A stretch of 64,000 nucleotides of DNA from CAVQWT01 sp963717705. GTDB taxonomy: Bacteria; Pseudomonadota; Gammaproteobacteria; Burkholderiales; Casimicrobiaceae. The DNA is taken from contig CAVQWT010000002.1 of assembly GCA_963717705.1 (NCBI GenBank), positions 620,001-684,000 of the forward strand, read 5' to 3'. Shown piece after piece: positions 43,824 through 53,400 of this stretch. Within the stretch, counting starts at the first letter, position 1. The number at the start of each line of letters is the position of its first letter. The position numbers were made by a program, and so were the translations under genes. Under the pieces are notes generated by a model. That model was not told where the DNA came from, searched no databases, and saw only the letters and a program-made list of their open reading frames with translations.

Positions 43824-44183
43824 ATGACCGCATCGCTGCAAGTTCCCCTCCAGATCACGTTCCGCGACATGCCCCGCTCCGATGCGCTGGATGCGCACAT
43901 CCGGCAGAAGGCGGCCAAGCTCGAGGAGTTCCATCCGCGCATCACGAGCTGCCGCGTCACCGTTGAGGAAATCGCCAGGCACCAGCATCAGGGCCGCGAA
44001 TTCCAGGTTCGCGTCGACGTGCGCGCGCCTGGCCACCAGGAGTTCGTGGTGAATCGCGACCACGCCGAGGATCCCTACGTCGCGGTGCGCGACGCCTTCG
44101 ACGCGATGGCGCGACAGCTTCACGAGGTGGTTGCCGCGGACGTCCAGGCGAAGCGCACGGGCGCAGGCAAGCAGCCCGTGTAG
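43824..44183 (+). CDS. Short ribosome-hibernation / ribosome-associated factor (HPF/RaiA type)
   Basis: A 119-residue protein with GGAGG 8 bp upstream of the ATG. The N-terminal domain fold of RaiA/HPF is visible: LQITFRDMPRSDALDAHIRQKAAKLEEFHPRITSCRVTVEE, then HQHQGREFQVRVDVRAPGHQEFVVNRDHAEDPYVAVRDAFDAMARQL. There is no long C-terminal dimerisation domain, as in short HPF and YfiA. Members dock in the decoding centre of stalled ribosomes and protect them in stress. It is preceded by an FNR-type site. Confidence 0.87.
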   Translation: MTASLQVPLQITFRDMPRSDALDAHIRQKAAKLEEFHPRITSCRVTVEEIARHQHQGREFQVRVDVRAPGHQEFVVNRDHAEDPYVAVRDAFDAMARQLHEVVAADVQAKRTGAGKQPV

Positions 44184-44260
44184 GCGGTTGCCGGGGAGGC
44201 GGGCGCGCCGTTCCCGTGGCGACTTGGTGCGCCCCCCCCGCCACGCAGAGCGGAGTCGTC

Positions 44261-44932
44261 ATGCCCGATGCCCGCCCGATGGACGTCGATGTCCGCGCCG
44301 GAAATGCGCGGCTGGAAGGCACGTTGACGGTGCCGGCGGCACCGCGCGGTATCGTGCTGTTCGCCCATGGCAGCGGAAGCTCGCGGCACAGCCCCCGCAA
44401 CGCCTTCGTCGCGCGGGCATTGCACGAATCCGGAGTCGGTACGCTGCTGTTCGACCTGCTGACCGTCGACGAGGACCGCGTGTACGAGACCCGGTTCGAC
44501 ATCGGCCTCCTTGCCAATCGCCTCGCCGCCGCGACGGCGTGGCTGCGGCAACGCCCTGAAGCCGCCAGCCTCCCCGTCGGCTATTTCGGCGCCAGCACCG
44601 GCGCCGGCGCCGCACTGCTGGCCGCCGCCGCCCGGGATGCGCCGGTGCGCGCCGTCGTCTCGCGCGGCGGCCGACCCGATCTCGCCGGTGCGCACGCGCT
44701 GGCCCGGGTCGCCGCGCCGACGCTGCTCATCGTCGGCGGCGACGATCCCCAGGTGATCGCGCTCAACCGCCAGGCCTACGCGGAACTGCAGTGCACGAAG
44801 GCGCTGGAGATCGTGCCGGGCGCGACGCACCTGTTCGAGGAACCCGGAACCCTCGAGCAGGTGGCGGCGCTGGCCGCCGCCTGGTTCCGCCGCTGGCTCG
44901 GAAGTGCCGAGGAACTTCGCACCCCCGGCTAG
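44261..44932 (+). CDS. Dienelactone-hydrolase-like alpha/beta hydrolase
   Basis: A 223-residue hydrolase with start ATG 44261 and GCGGAG 5 bp upstream. The oxyanion-region motif LFAHGSGSSRHSPRN is followed by the nucleophile elbow YFGASTGAGAAL (Ser in G-x-S-x-G), an acidic residue in VGGDDPQV and the catalytic histidine in PGATHLFEE. This is the DLH family that is found fused to phosphoribosyltransferases in actinobacteria; here the phosphoribosyltransferase is the next gene. Substrate unknown. It starts 77 bp after the HPF-like gene, so cotranscription is plausible. Confidence 0.85.
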   Translation: MPDARPMDVDVRAGNARLEGTLTVPAAPRGIVLFAHGSGSSRHSPRNAFVARALHESGVGTLLFDLLTVDEDRVYETRFDIGLLANRLAAATAWLRQRPEAASLPVGYFGASTGAGAALLAAAARDAPVRAVVSRGGRPDLAGAHALARVAAPTLLIVGGDDPQVIALNRQAYAELQCTKALEIVPGATHLFEEPGTLEQVAALAAAWFRRWLGSAEELRTPG

Positions 44933-44993
44933 TCTTCGCGAACCCGCGCGCCCGACAGGTCGCGCTCCGCCGCCAAGGCTCGCGCCCGGGTCG

Positions 44994-45007
44994 TTGACAG
45001 GGGTCAA
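44994..45007 (+). promoter_or_regulatory. FNR/ANR-type box upstream of the phosphoribosyltransferase gene
   Basis: TTGACAGGGGTCAA, a perfect TTGAC-N4-GTCAA palindrome centred at 45000.5. TAGCGT (45030-45035) lies at -12 to -7 for a class II start near 45042, 50 nt before the ATG at 45092. Confidence 0.65.
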
Positions 45008-45091
45008 CACGACGCCTCCCCCGTCGGCGTAGCGTGGAACGACAGGCGCCGGAATTGGGGTGCCGGCGCCGGCTTGATGAGGGGTTCGGCC

Positions 45092-45745
45092 ATGTTCTTT
45101 CGCGATCGCATCGATGCGGCGACAAGACTCGCCGACGCGCTGTCCGGTCTGCGCGGCACGCATCCGCTGGTCGTCGCGATCCCGCGCGGCGCGGTGCCCA
45201 TGGGGCAACTGATCGCAAAGCGCCTCGGTGGCGAGCTCGACGTCGTGCTCGTGCGCAAGCTGGGGGCGCCGGGCGGCCCCGAATTCGGGATCGGCGTCGT
45301 CGACGAGAGCGGCTGGACCTACATCTCCGACTTCGCCGAGGCCGCCGGCGCGACGGCAGCGTACCTCGAGCGGGAAATCGCCGAACAGATGGCGACGATC
45401 CGGCAGCGCCGCGCGCAGTACACGCCGGCGCGACCGCCCGTCGATCCCGTGGGGCGCACGGTGATCGTCGTCGACGACGGCCTCGCGACCGGCGCCACGA
45501 TGATCGGCGCGCTGCACGCGCTCAGGGCACGCCGGCCGGCGAGGCTGATCTGCGCGGTGCCGGTCGCGTCGCCGGACGCGTTCGCCAAGGTCGAGGCGCT
45601 GGCCGACGAAGTCGTGTGCCTGCACATCGCGCCGGACTTCTACGCCGTCGGCCAGTTCTATGCGCACTTCCCCCAGGTCGACGACCGCGAGGTGATCGAA
45701 ATACTTGCTTCCGCGTCGGCGGACGCCCGGTCTGCCGCGCGATAA
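45092..45745 (+). CDS. Phosphoribosyltransferase-domain protein
   Basis: A 217-residue protein starting MFFRDRIDAATRLADALSGL. The PRTase fold includes VVAIPRGAVPMG, LVRKLGAPGGPEFGIGVVDE and the PRPP-binding loop VIVVDDGLATGATM, with LICAVPVASP downstream. This family is commonly found next to or fused with dienelactone hydrolases and in stress gene clusters; the nucleobase or other acceptor is not known. It has its own upstream FNR-type box and no Shine-Dalgarno stronger than GAGGGG. A short RNR-like fragment follows. Confidence 0.85.
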   Translation: MFFRDRIDAATRLADALSGLRGTHPLVVAIPRGAVPMGQLIAKRLGGELDVVLVRKLGAPGGPEFGIGVVDESGWTYISDFAEAAGATAAYLEREIAEQMATIRQRRAQYTPARPPVDPVGRTVIVVDDGLATGATMIGALHALRARRPARLICAVPVASPDAFAKVEALADEVVCLHIAPDFYAVGQFYAHFPQVDDREVIEILASASADARSAAR

Positions 45746-45780
45746 CCCCGCCGGCACCGCACGCGGACACCACGGCGCAC

Positions 45781-45846
45781 GGCGCCCCGCCGTTGCCCGA
45801 GATCGCCCGTCACATCTGGGAGACGCGCTATCGGAAGAGCGGCGGG
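45781..45846 (+). pseudogene. Fragment resembling the N-terminus of class II ribonucleotide reductase
   Basis: Between the phosphoribosyltransferase stop and the ankyrin gene a 22-codon stretch reads GAPPLPEIARHIWETRYRKS plus GG. It resembles the N-terminal ISxxIWxxKYR segment of B12-dependent (class II) ribonucleotide reductases. No downstream catalytic domain follows. If correct it is the stub of a deleted oxygen-independent RNR gene. It is too short to be certain and could be chance similarity. Confidence 0.35.
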
Positions 45847-45898
45847 CGCGGTCCCGCGCTGAAGCCGCCGCGCCATCCGGTCGGGGCGGCGCTCCGGG

Positions 45899-46384
45899 TC
45901 AGCCGGAGGGTCCGCGCGCCGAGGGCTTCAGGAACGTCACCACCTGCGAGTCGGGGGCGTTCTTGGTCGAGCAGCTGCCTTCGCCGACGCCCGCGTCGCG
46001 CTCCGCCTCGTGCAGCAGATTGATGGTGTCGACGTAGAACTTCTCCTTGACCATCATCAGCGCGGTCAGCCCGCCGTCGTTGCGCGCCAGCACGTCGGCG
46101 CCGGCCTCGAGCAGCACCGCGACGACCGCCGTTTCGCCGTAGCCGGCGGCCAGCATCAGCGGGCGGATGCCGTAGGTGATCGGCGCCTCCACGTTGGCGC
46201 CCGCGGCGATGAGCGCCCGCACCACGTCCGGGAATCCGCGGTCGAGATCGGGGTTGTAGACCGCCTTCATCAGCGGCCCCCAGCCCTGCTCGTCCGTGGC
46301 GTTGACGTCGGCGCCGGCCGCCAACAGCTCGCGCACGCGAGCAAGATCGCCGGCGGCAGCGGCCTGCAGCAGTGATTGCGACAT
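45899..46384 (-). CDS. Ankyrin-repeat protein
   Basis: A 161-residue protein starting MSQSLLQAAAAGDLARVREL. Three to four ankyrin repeats are seen: LLAAGADVNATDEQGWGPLMKAVYN, ALIAAGANVEAPITYGIRPLMLAAGYGETAVVAVLLEAGADVLARNDGG. AAGGAG lies 8 bp upstream of the ATG. There is no signal peptide, so it is probably cytoplasmic; partners are unknown. It starts 25 bp after the oxidoreductase gene stop on the same strand. Confidence 0.85.
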   Translation of the reverse strand: MSQSLLQAAAAGDLARVRELLAAGADVNATDEQGWGPLMKAVYNPDLDRGFPDVVRALIAAGANVEAPITYGIRPLMLAAGYGETAVVAVLLEAGADVLARNDGGLTALMMVKEKFYVDTINLLHEAERDAGVGEGSCSTKNAPDSQVVTFLKPSARGPSG

Positions 46385-46409
46385 TGCCTTCTCCTTCGCG
46401 ATGATGCCG

Positions 46410-47417
46410 TCAGTCTCCGCCGACAGATTCCCAGCGCCCGGAGCGCTCGGATCGGAACAGTGCATCGAGCACCCGCATGTTGGCGATCGCGTCGTCGACG
46501 CCGTACGGCAGCGCGATCTCGCCGCGCACCGCGCGCGAGAAGGCCTCGCCCTGCAGCTGGTACTGGTCGCTTTCCGGCAGCGTCTCGGTGTCGATGCCCG
46601 CACCGTCCAGCGACGAGCAGTCGTCGATGAGGATCCGGGTCGTCGCTCCCTGCGGCGCGTTGACCGGGATCGGCAGTTCGATCCGGCCCTTGCTGCCGCA
46701 AAGCTGCAGGCGCTGGTGCGGGGCGATCTGCGTCGACACGGTGAAGTCGAGGCGCCGGCCATCGCCGAAATCCACCAGCGCGCTGGTCAGGCGGTCGGTC
46801 CCGAACACCGGGTCGCGGTCGACCAGCGCGATGCCGCGGGTCGGTTCGGCGCCGAGGAAGAAGCGTCCGGCGACGACGGCGTAGCAGCCGATGTCGTAGA
46901 GGCCGCCTCCGCCGATGTCGGCCTTGTTGCGCACGTTGGCGGGGTCGACGTTGCTGTAGCCGAAGAACATCTGCACCGCGCGCAGCGTTCCGATGCGCCC
47001 GGAACTCACCAGCTCGCGCGCGCGCAGCCACTGCGGATGAAAGCGCACCATGAACGCCTCGGCGATCAGCACCTTGCCGGCCGCCGCCCGCAGCTGCAGC
47101 GCCTCGGCCGCGGTCAGCGCAATCGGCTTTTCGCACAGCACGTGCTTGCCCGCGGCGGCGGCCTGCAGCGTCAGCGGCACGTGCAGGTGGTTGGGCAGCG
47201 GGTTGTAGACCGCCTCGATCTCGGGATCGGCGAGCAGGGCTTCGTAGGAGCCGTACGCCTTCGGGATGCCCAGCGCATCGGCGGTGGCGCGCGCCCGGGC
47301 TGCGTCGCGGGAGGCGATGCCGCGGATCTCGACCAGCGGGCTCTTCCTCATGCCCGGCAGCACCCGCTCCCGGCCGATTTTCGCGGTGCTCAGCACCCCC
47401 CAGATCACCCGTTTCAT
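46410..47417 (-). CDS. Gfo/Idh/MocA family oxidoreductase
   Basis: A 335-residue NAD(P)-dependent oxidoreductase. The nucleotide-binding region is GVLSTAKIGRERVLPGM. The conserved catalytic lysine is in CEKPIALT, and AFMVRFHPQW and GGGGLYDIGCYAV are family blocks of the dimeric-dihydrodiol/glucose-fructose oxidoreductase type. No signal peptide is present, so it is cytoplasmic. The substrate is probably a sugar or cyclitol, based on family only. The following ankyrin gene appears cotranscribed. Confidence 0.9.
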   Translation of the reverse strand: MKRVIWGVLSTAKIGRERVLPGMRKSPLVEIRGIASRDAARARATADALGIPKAYGSYEALLADPEIEAVYNPLPNHLHVPLTLQAAAAGKHVLCEKPIALTAAEALQLRAAAGKVLIAEAFMVRFHPQWLRARELVSSGRIGTLRAVQMFFGYSNVDPANVRNKADIGGGGLYDIGCYAVVAGRFFLGAEPTRGIALVDRDPVFGTDRLTSALVDFGDGRRLDFTVSTQIAPHQRLQLCGSKGRIELPIPVNAPQGATTRILIDDCSSLDGAGIDTETLPESDQYQLQGEAFSRAVRGEIALPYGVDDAIANMRVLDALFRSERSGRWESVGGD

Positions 47418-47552
47418 CCGCCGTTTCCCGGTCTGCCGCCGATGCGGCCAAGTGGTTTCGGACCCAGCGGTCGATGATACCCCGGCACCTGCGGGTCGCC
47501 GGCGCCGGACCCGCCGGCATGAAGCTGGTATGAAGTTTGCGTATGCCCGGGC

Positions 47553-48956
47553 ATGCAAAAGAACGCCCCCTCGAGCGACACCTGGACGCTCGAACTCGTC
47601 GACGACACGCCGCCCTCCGGTGGCGCGGGCCTGTCGCTCGTCCCGGGCCCCGCCGCCCCCGGCGCGGGTGGCCCGGCGCCGATCGACCCCGCGCCGCGGC
47701 TCGAATTGCCGGCGCTGACGCCCTCCGAAGCCCCGCGTGCCGTCCCGGCGCCGGCGCCCGCCGATGCCCCGCAGCGTCACGAATCCCCCGCCCACGTGCC
47801 CGTCGGCAACACGGTGCCCGCGCATCCCGGCGGCATCGGCACGGCAACCGCCGACGGCGACCGGTTCCTGGCCGAGGCGGCCCGCGAAATGGCGGACGGC
47901 CACATCGACCGGGCGCTGTGGACCCGCGCACTGGCGCTTGCCGGCGACGACAAGGACGCGGCGACGGCCGGTTACCTGAAGGCGCGCGCGACCGCGCTCA
48001 AGCTCAAGCGCCGCGAGCAGGTCGCTGAAATGACGGCTCGCCGGGCCCGTGCCGCGCAGGCGCAGGCCGACGACGACGGCGCGGGCGACGAAGGCGATGG
48101 CGGGGAATCCGCGGAAGCGCCCAAGCGGCCGAGCTGGATGCCCGCGTCGAATGCCAAGCTGGTGCCGCTGCTGCTGGCCGCAGCGGCCGTCGCGGTCGTC
48201 GCCCTGCTCGTCTGGGTGTTCGCCTTTCCGAAAGCGCCGGCGGAAACCGCCGCGGCGGCAGCCACGCGGCCCGCCGCACCGGCACGTCGCGACGCCGCGC
48301 CGGCCGTGGCGACCCCGGAGCAGCTCGCCGCCAGGGCGCGCGAAATCGACGAGGAGTTCGCCGCCCGCATGCAGGCGCTCAAGGACGCCGGCAACTGGAA
48401 CGTGCTGGTGCTGCAGGCGTCCGAGTGGACGCGGCGGCGACCGGACAACGCCAACGCGTGGGGCAATCTCAGCATGGGGTACGCGCGACTCAAGCAGCGC
48501 GACGACGCCTACGAATCCGGCCGGAAGGCCGTGCAGCTGGCGCCGGAAGACGCGGCGCTCTGGCGCAACCTCGGCCAGGTCACGCAGTCGCTCAACCTGC
48601 CCGACGAGTCGATCGGCGCCTACCAGCAGGCCATCGCGCTGAACGACCGCGACGTCGACAGCCTCACCCAGGTCGGCCTGCTGCACGCGCAGCAGGGACG
48701 GCTGCCGCAGGCCAAGGACGCGCTCGACCGCGTGCTGGCGCTGATCCCCGACGACACCGAAGCGCTGTGCGGGCAGGCGATGATCGCGCAGAAGCAGGGT
48801 CACGCAAAGGACGCCGACGCGATCCTGCAGAAGCTGAAGGCGGGCGACCGCAGCTGCGTCGACCGCAACGCCCCCGCGGCCCCGCCGCCGGCAAGCGCGA
48901 GCGTCGCGCAGGGCAAGGCCGCACCGGCCAAGGCCGCACCTCCGGTCCGGCGCTAG
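47553..48956 (+). CDS. Single-pass membrane TPR protein
   Basis: A 467-residue protein. A Pro/Ala-rich N-terminus (about 1-95) and a helical region (about 100-175) precede a single TM helix near residues 200-225 (LVPLLLAAAAVAVVALLVWVFAF). After an Ala linker the C-terminal half has about four TPR units: WTRRRPDNANAWGNLSMGYA, AWRNLGQVTQ-like ALWRNLGQVTQSLNLPDESIGAY, LTQVGLLHAQQGRLPQAKDALDRVL. The topology suggests a cytoplasmic N-terminus and periplasmic TPRs. Its role is unknown. No signal peptide is present; the start at 47553 has no obvious Shine-Dalgarno. Confidence 0.82.
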   Translation: MQKNAPSSDTWTLELVDDTPPSGGAGLSLVPGPAAPGAGGPAPIDPAPRLELPALTPSEAPRAVPAPAPADAPQRHESPAHVPVGNTVPAHPGGIGTATADGDRFLAEAAREMADGHIDRALWTRALALAGDDKDAATAGYLKARATALKLKRREQVAEMTARRARAAQAQADDDGAGDEGDGGESAEAPKRPSWMPASNAKLVPLLLAAAAVAVVALLVWVFAFPKAPAETAAAAATRPAAPARRDAAPAVATPEQLAARAREIDEEFAARMQALKDAGNWNVLVLQASEWTRRRPDNANAWGNLSMGYARLKQRDDAYESGRKAVQLAPEDAALWRNLGQVTQSLNLPDESIGAYQQAIALNDRDVDSLTQVGLLHAQQGRLPQAKDALDRVLALIPDDTEALCGQAMIAQKQGHAKDADAILQKLKAGDRSCVDRNAPAAPPPASASVAQGKAAPAKAAPPVRR

Positions 48957-49039
48957 GGCTCACCGCGGCGGCCGCCGCCGCGAAGGCAGCGACGCGACGG
49001 CGAGGCGGGCAGCGCCGGATGGCGCCTCCGCGCGACCGG

Positions 49040-50092
49040 TCAGCGCGGCTGCGGCACGGTCACCGAGAAGACGTCCACGGCGACGAGCTTGCCCCGGATC
49101 GGAACGGTGCCGAGCGCCTCGACCGCGAGCGTGTCGCCGAGCGCCGCGCGCGTGACGCCGTCGATCAGGATCGGGCGCTGCGCGACCTTGGTGTGCGCCT
49201 CGAGCCTCGACGCGAGGTTCACCGTGTCGCCGATGCAGGTGTAGGTCGCGCGCTCGTTGGTGCCGGCGTAGCCCGCGACCATCTCGCCCGAGGCGATGCC
49301 GATTCCGATCCTGATCCGCGGCTTGCCCGCGGCGTCCCGCTCGAGATTGAACAGCTCGATGGTCTCGATCATCTCCAGCGCCGAGCGGACCGCGCACTCG
49401 CAATGGTTGGCCAGCGGCAGCGGGGCGCCGAAGATCACCATCAGGCCGTCGCCGATGATCAGGCTGACGATGCCGCCGTGGCTGCTGACCGCGTCGAACA
49501 TCAGCGTGTAGTAGGTGTTGAGGAGCTCGATGGTCTCCTCGGGCGGCAGCGTTTCCGCCAGCGTGGTGAAGCCGCGGATGTCGGTGAACATCACCGTCGC
49601 GTTGACCCGCTTGCCGCCCAGCGCGAAGCCGGAGTCCTGCAGGTCCTGCGCCACCTCCGACGTCGCGAACCGCCGGACGAATTCCTTCTGCTGGTCGCGC
49701 AGCCGCTTCTTCTCGAGGCTGGCGCCGATCCGCGCCTTCAGCAGCCCCGGATTGACCGGCTTGTTGAGGTAGTCCTCGGCGCCGAGCTCGATGCAGCGGA
49801 CGACGTTCTCGACGCCCTCCAGCGTGGACGTGACGATGACGGGAAGATCGCGCAGCTGCAGGTCCCGGCCCAGCTGCTCGAGCACCTGGAAGCCGTCCAT
49901 CTCCGGCATCTCGATGTCGAGCAGCAGCAGGTCGAACGGCTCGCGCCGCAGCATCTCCAGCGCGACGCGGCCGTTCTCCGCCGTCGCCACGCGGTGCCCC
50001 TGCAGCTCGAGGCTGCGGGTCAGCAGCAGCCGGTTGACCTTGTTGTCGTCGACGACCAGGAGGCGGGCCGGCCCGCTGCGCAGGTCAGCCAT
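49040..50092 (-). CDS. REC domain-class III nucleotide cyclase
   Basis: A 350-residue two-domain response regulator. The REC domain (about 1-125) has the acidic pair in LVVDDNKVN, the phospho-acceptor in LLLLDIEMPEMDG and the conserved Lys in LNKPVNPG. A short helical linker leads to a class III cyclase domain (about 155-345) with the metal aspartates in VMFTDIRGFTTLAE and LIIGDGLMVIFG and the N/R helix IGDTVNLASRLE. It probably makes cAMP (or cGMP) in response to phosphorylation from the upstream Hpt/kinase system. It overlaps the Hpt gene by 8 bp. Confidence 0.9.
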   Translation of the reverse strand: MADLRSGPARLLVVDDNKVNRLLLTRSLELQGHRVATAENGRVALEMLRREPFDLLLLDIEMPEMDGFQVLEQLGRDLQLRDLPVIVTSTLEGVENVVRCIELGAEDYLNKPVNPGLLKARIGASLEKKRLRDQQKEFVRRFATSEVAQDLQDSGFALGGKRVNATVMFTDIRGFTTLAETLPPEETIELLNTYYTLMFDAVSSHGGIVSLIIGDGLMVIFGAPLPLANHCECAVRSALEMIETIELFNLERDAAGKPRIRIGIGIASGEMVAGYAGTNERATYTCIGDTVNLASRLEAHTKVAQRPILIDGVTRAALGDTLAVEALGTVPIRGKLVAVDVFSVTVPQPR

Positions 50093-50432
50093 GGCGCAGG
50101 ACGGCCAGCGCGGCCGCCACCCGTGCGTATTCCGCCTCCAGCGCGGCGAGCGGCTCGCCGCCGCGCGCGCCCACCTTCGCCGCGCCGGTGAGCTCGAGGT
50201 CGCGGGCGAGCTCGCCCAGCGCCAGCGCGCCGAAGGTGTTGCCGTTCGACTTCAGCGAATGCGCGGTGCGGCGGAAGTTGTCGGTGTCCTGCGCCGCGAG
50301 CGAGCGCCGGAGCTCGGCGAGCATCGCCGGCGCCTCCTGCAGGAAGGTGTCCACCAGCTCGAGCGCGAACTCGGCGCCGGTGGCGTCCTTCAGCGCATCG
50401 AAGGTGGCGGAGTCGATCGTCGGTGCGGGCAT
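50085..50432 (-). CDS. Stand-alone histidine phosphotransfer (Hpt) protein
   Basis: A 115-residue helical protein with the phospho-relay histidine in RRTAHSLKSNGNTFGA near residue 58. This is an isolated Hpt module. The gene lies between the giant hybrid kinase (overlapping by one base, TGATG) and the REC-cyclase (8-bp overlap). A relay from hybrid kinase to Hpt to REC-cyclase is the simplest reading of the three genes. Confidence 0.9.
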   Translation of the reverse strand: MPAPTIDSATFDALKDATGAEFALELVDTFLQEAPAMLAELRRSLAAQDTDNFRRTAHSLKSNGNTFGALALGELARDLELTGAAKVGARGGEPLAALEAEYARVAAALAVLRHG

Positions 50433-53400
50433 CAGCGGTCCTTCCGGGGGGGCGTGTTGTTCAGCGCCTCGACCAGCGTCTCGACGCGGATCGGCTTGGT
50501 CAGGTAATCGTCCATGCCGGCCGCGAGGCACATCTCGCGGTCGCCCTGCATGGCGTTGGCGGTCATCGCGACGATGCGCGGGCGCGCTTCGGGCGGCCAC
50601 TTCGCGGTGATGCGGCGCGCCGCCTCGAGTCCGTCCATCTCGGGCATCTGCACGTCCATCAGCACCACGTCGTACGCCTGCCGCTCGACCGATTCGACCG
50701 CCTCGATGCCGTTGGACGCGAGGTCGGCACGATAGCCCATCTGCTGCAGCAGCCGCAGCGCGAGCTTCTGGTTCACCACGTTGTCCTCCGCCAGCAGGAT
50801 CCGCAGCGGATGGCGCGCGGCCAGGCCGTGGTCGAGCTGCGGCTTGCCCGGCGCCGTCGCCACCTTCGGCGCCGGCTCGTGCGCGAGCAGGCTCACCAGC
50901 GTGTCGAACAGCTGCGACTGGCGCATGGGCTTGGCGAGGTAGGCGCTGAACAGGCCCTCGGTGTCCCCCGCCTCGCGCCGGCCCAGCGAACTGAACAGCA
51001 CCAGCGGCAGCCCCGCCCGACGCCGACGAACCTCGCGCGCCAGCTCGAGGCCGTCCATCTCGGGCATGTGCATGTCGAGGATGGCGAGATCGAAGTCGTC
51101 GCCCGCGTCCAGCCATCGCAGCGCCTCGGCGGGGGACCCCGTGGGCCGGCACTGCATTCCCCATTTGCCGGTCTGCAGCAGCAACACGCGGCGGTTGGTC
51201 GCGTTGTCGTCGACGGCGAGGACGCGCCGGCCCTTGAGCTCGGGCTGGACGCCGACGAAGTCGCGCTGCCGCGCCGCCGGCAGCTCGGCGGTCGGCACCG
51301 CGATGGTGAACAGGAACGTCGAGCCTTTGCCCGGGCCTTCGCTCTCGGCCCACATGCGCCCGCCCATCAGCTCGGCCAGGCGGCGGCTGATGGCGAGGCC
51401 GAGCCCCGTGCCGCCGTACTTGCGCGTGGTCGACGAGTCGGCCTGCGAGAACGACTGGAACAGGCGGCCCATGCCCTCGGGCGACAGGCCGATGCCGGTG
51501 TCGCGCACGGCGAAGGTCAGCTCGACCCGGCCGTCGGCCGCAGGGGCGGCGCCCACCGTCATCACGACCTCGCCGGCGTCGGTGAACTTGACCGCGTTGG
51601 CGAGCAGGTTGAGCAGGATCTGGCGCAGCCGCGTCACGTCGCCCAGCACCGCGCGCGGGATGTCGCCCTCGAACAGGTACGCCGTCTCGAGGTGCTTCTC
51701 GACCGCGCGCGTCGACACCAGGTCGAGCGCCGACTCGACGCAGTCGCGCAGGTCGAACGGGTGCGCCTCGATGTCCATGCGGCCGGCCTCGATCTTGGAG
51801 AAGTCGAGGATGTCGTTGATGATCGTCAGCAGCGCGTCGCCGGAATCGCGGATGGTGGCGGCGTAGTCGTGCTGCTCGTCGTCGAGCGGCGTGTCGAGCA
51901 GCAGCCCGCTCATGCCGATGACGGCGTTCATCGGGGTGCGGATCTCGTGGCTCATGGTGGCGAGGAACGAGCTCTTCGCCTCGTTGGCGGCCTCGGCGGC
52001 GGCGCGCGCTTCCTGGGCGTCCTTGAACAGCCGGGCATTCTGGATCGCGATCACCGCCTGGTCGGCAAAGGTCTTGAGCAGGTCGAGTTCCGCTTCGGAG
52101 AACGGTCGCGGCGGGATGCGCGCGATGTCGATCGTGCCGATGCCCTGTCCCTCCCACATCATGGGCGCAGTGGCCAGGGAAAAGTCGCCGATCGTTGCCG
52201 CCATGCTCCGCAGGTACTCGGGCACGTCGGGCGACGTTGCCGTGCTGGGTCGATGCAGGACCCGCCCCTGGCGAATGGCCATGTCGCTGAACGTTCCTTC
52301 GAGCGGCCGCGGAAACGCCTGCCTCATGTCTTCCGGGTAGTCGCCTCGATACGCGCCGGCGCGAAGCTGCCCTTCCTCCGCAAGAAACAGCGAGACGTCG
52401 TTCGCCCCGAACAGCTGCTCGCAGCTGTCGAGGATCTTCTCGAACACCGGCGCGGTGTCCGAAACCGAGTTACTTATCGCATTGAGCACTTCGGCTGTCG
52501 CCGTCTGCCGTTCCAGCGCTTCCTTCGTCTCGTTGAACAGCCGCGAGTTCTGGATCGCGATCACCGCCTGGTCGGCGAAGGTTTCCAGCAGGGCGATCTC
52601 CTGCGGCGTGAACGTCGACCACTGGCGTTCCGCGAACGTGCGGACGACGAAGAAGGCGCCGACACCACTGTCCTGCCACATCATCGGCGCGACCAGGCAG
52701 GAAAAATTGCCGATCTTGGCCGCCATGCGGCGAATCGCCTCGGGAACCCCGTCACCCGACAACGCGTCGGGATAGTGCATCACGCGGCGCTTCAGCACCG
52801 CCTCCGCGATGATCGTCCGGGCGATGGGAGTCGGCTTGAAGTTCTGCGCGGCCTGCCGGCCGCCCGGTCCGCGCGTCAGACCCAGGTGCACCATGGAGTC
52901 CTCGTCGACGGTCAGGACTGCCAGGTCGCTGCATGCGATCAGGCGCTGGCAGCTGTCGAGGATCTTCTCAAACACCGGGTGGGTGTCGGCCACCGAGCTG
53001 CTGATGACCTGCAGCACCTCGGCCGTGGCGGTCTGCCGCTCCAGCGCTTCCTTCGTCTCGTTGAACAGCCGGACGTTCTCGATGGCGATGACCGCCTGGT
53101 CGGCAAACGTCTCGAGCAGCTTGACCTCGCTCGGAGCGAAGGCGCGCGGCTCGCTGCGCAGCAGGGAAATCACGCCCAGCGCCTCGCCTTCGCGCAGCAG
53201 CGGCATCGTCAGGATGGCGCGCACGTTGTACTTCTGCTGCAGCGCCCGGGTGTCCGGGTACTCGCTGTCGACCAGCGGCAGCACGTCGGTCTCGTGGATC
53301 GACCGGCGCTCGAGCACCGAGCGTCCCGCGACCGAGCCGGCGCGCAGCGGCAGCAGCTCCGCGGACGACGGGTCGTCGTAGCCGGGCCCGTAGCCGGTCA

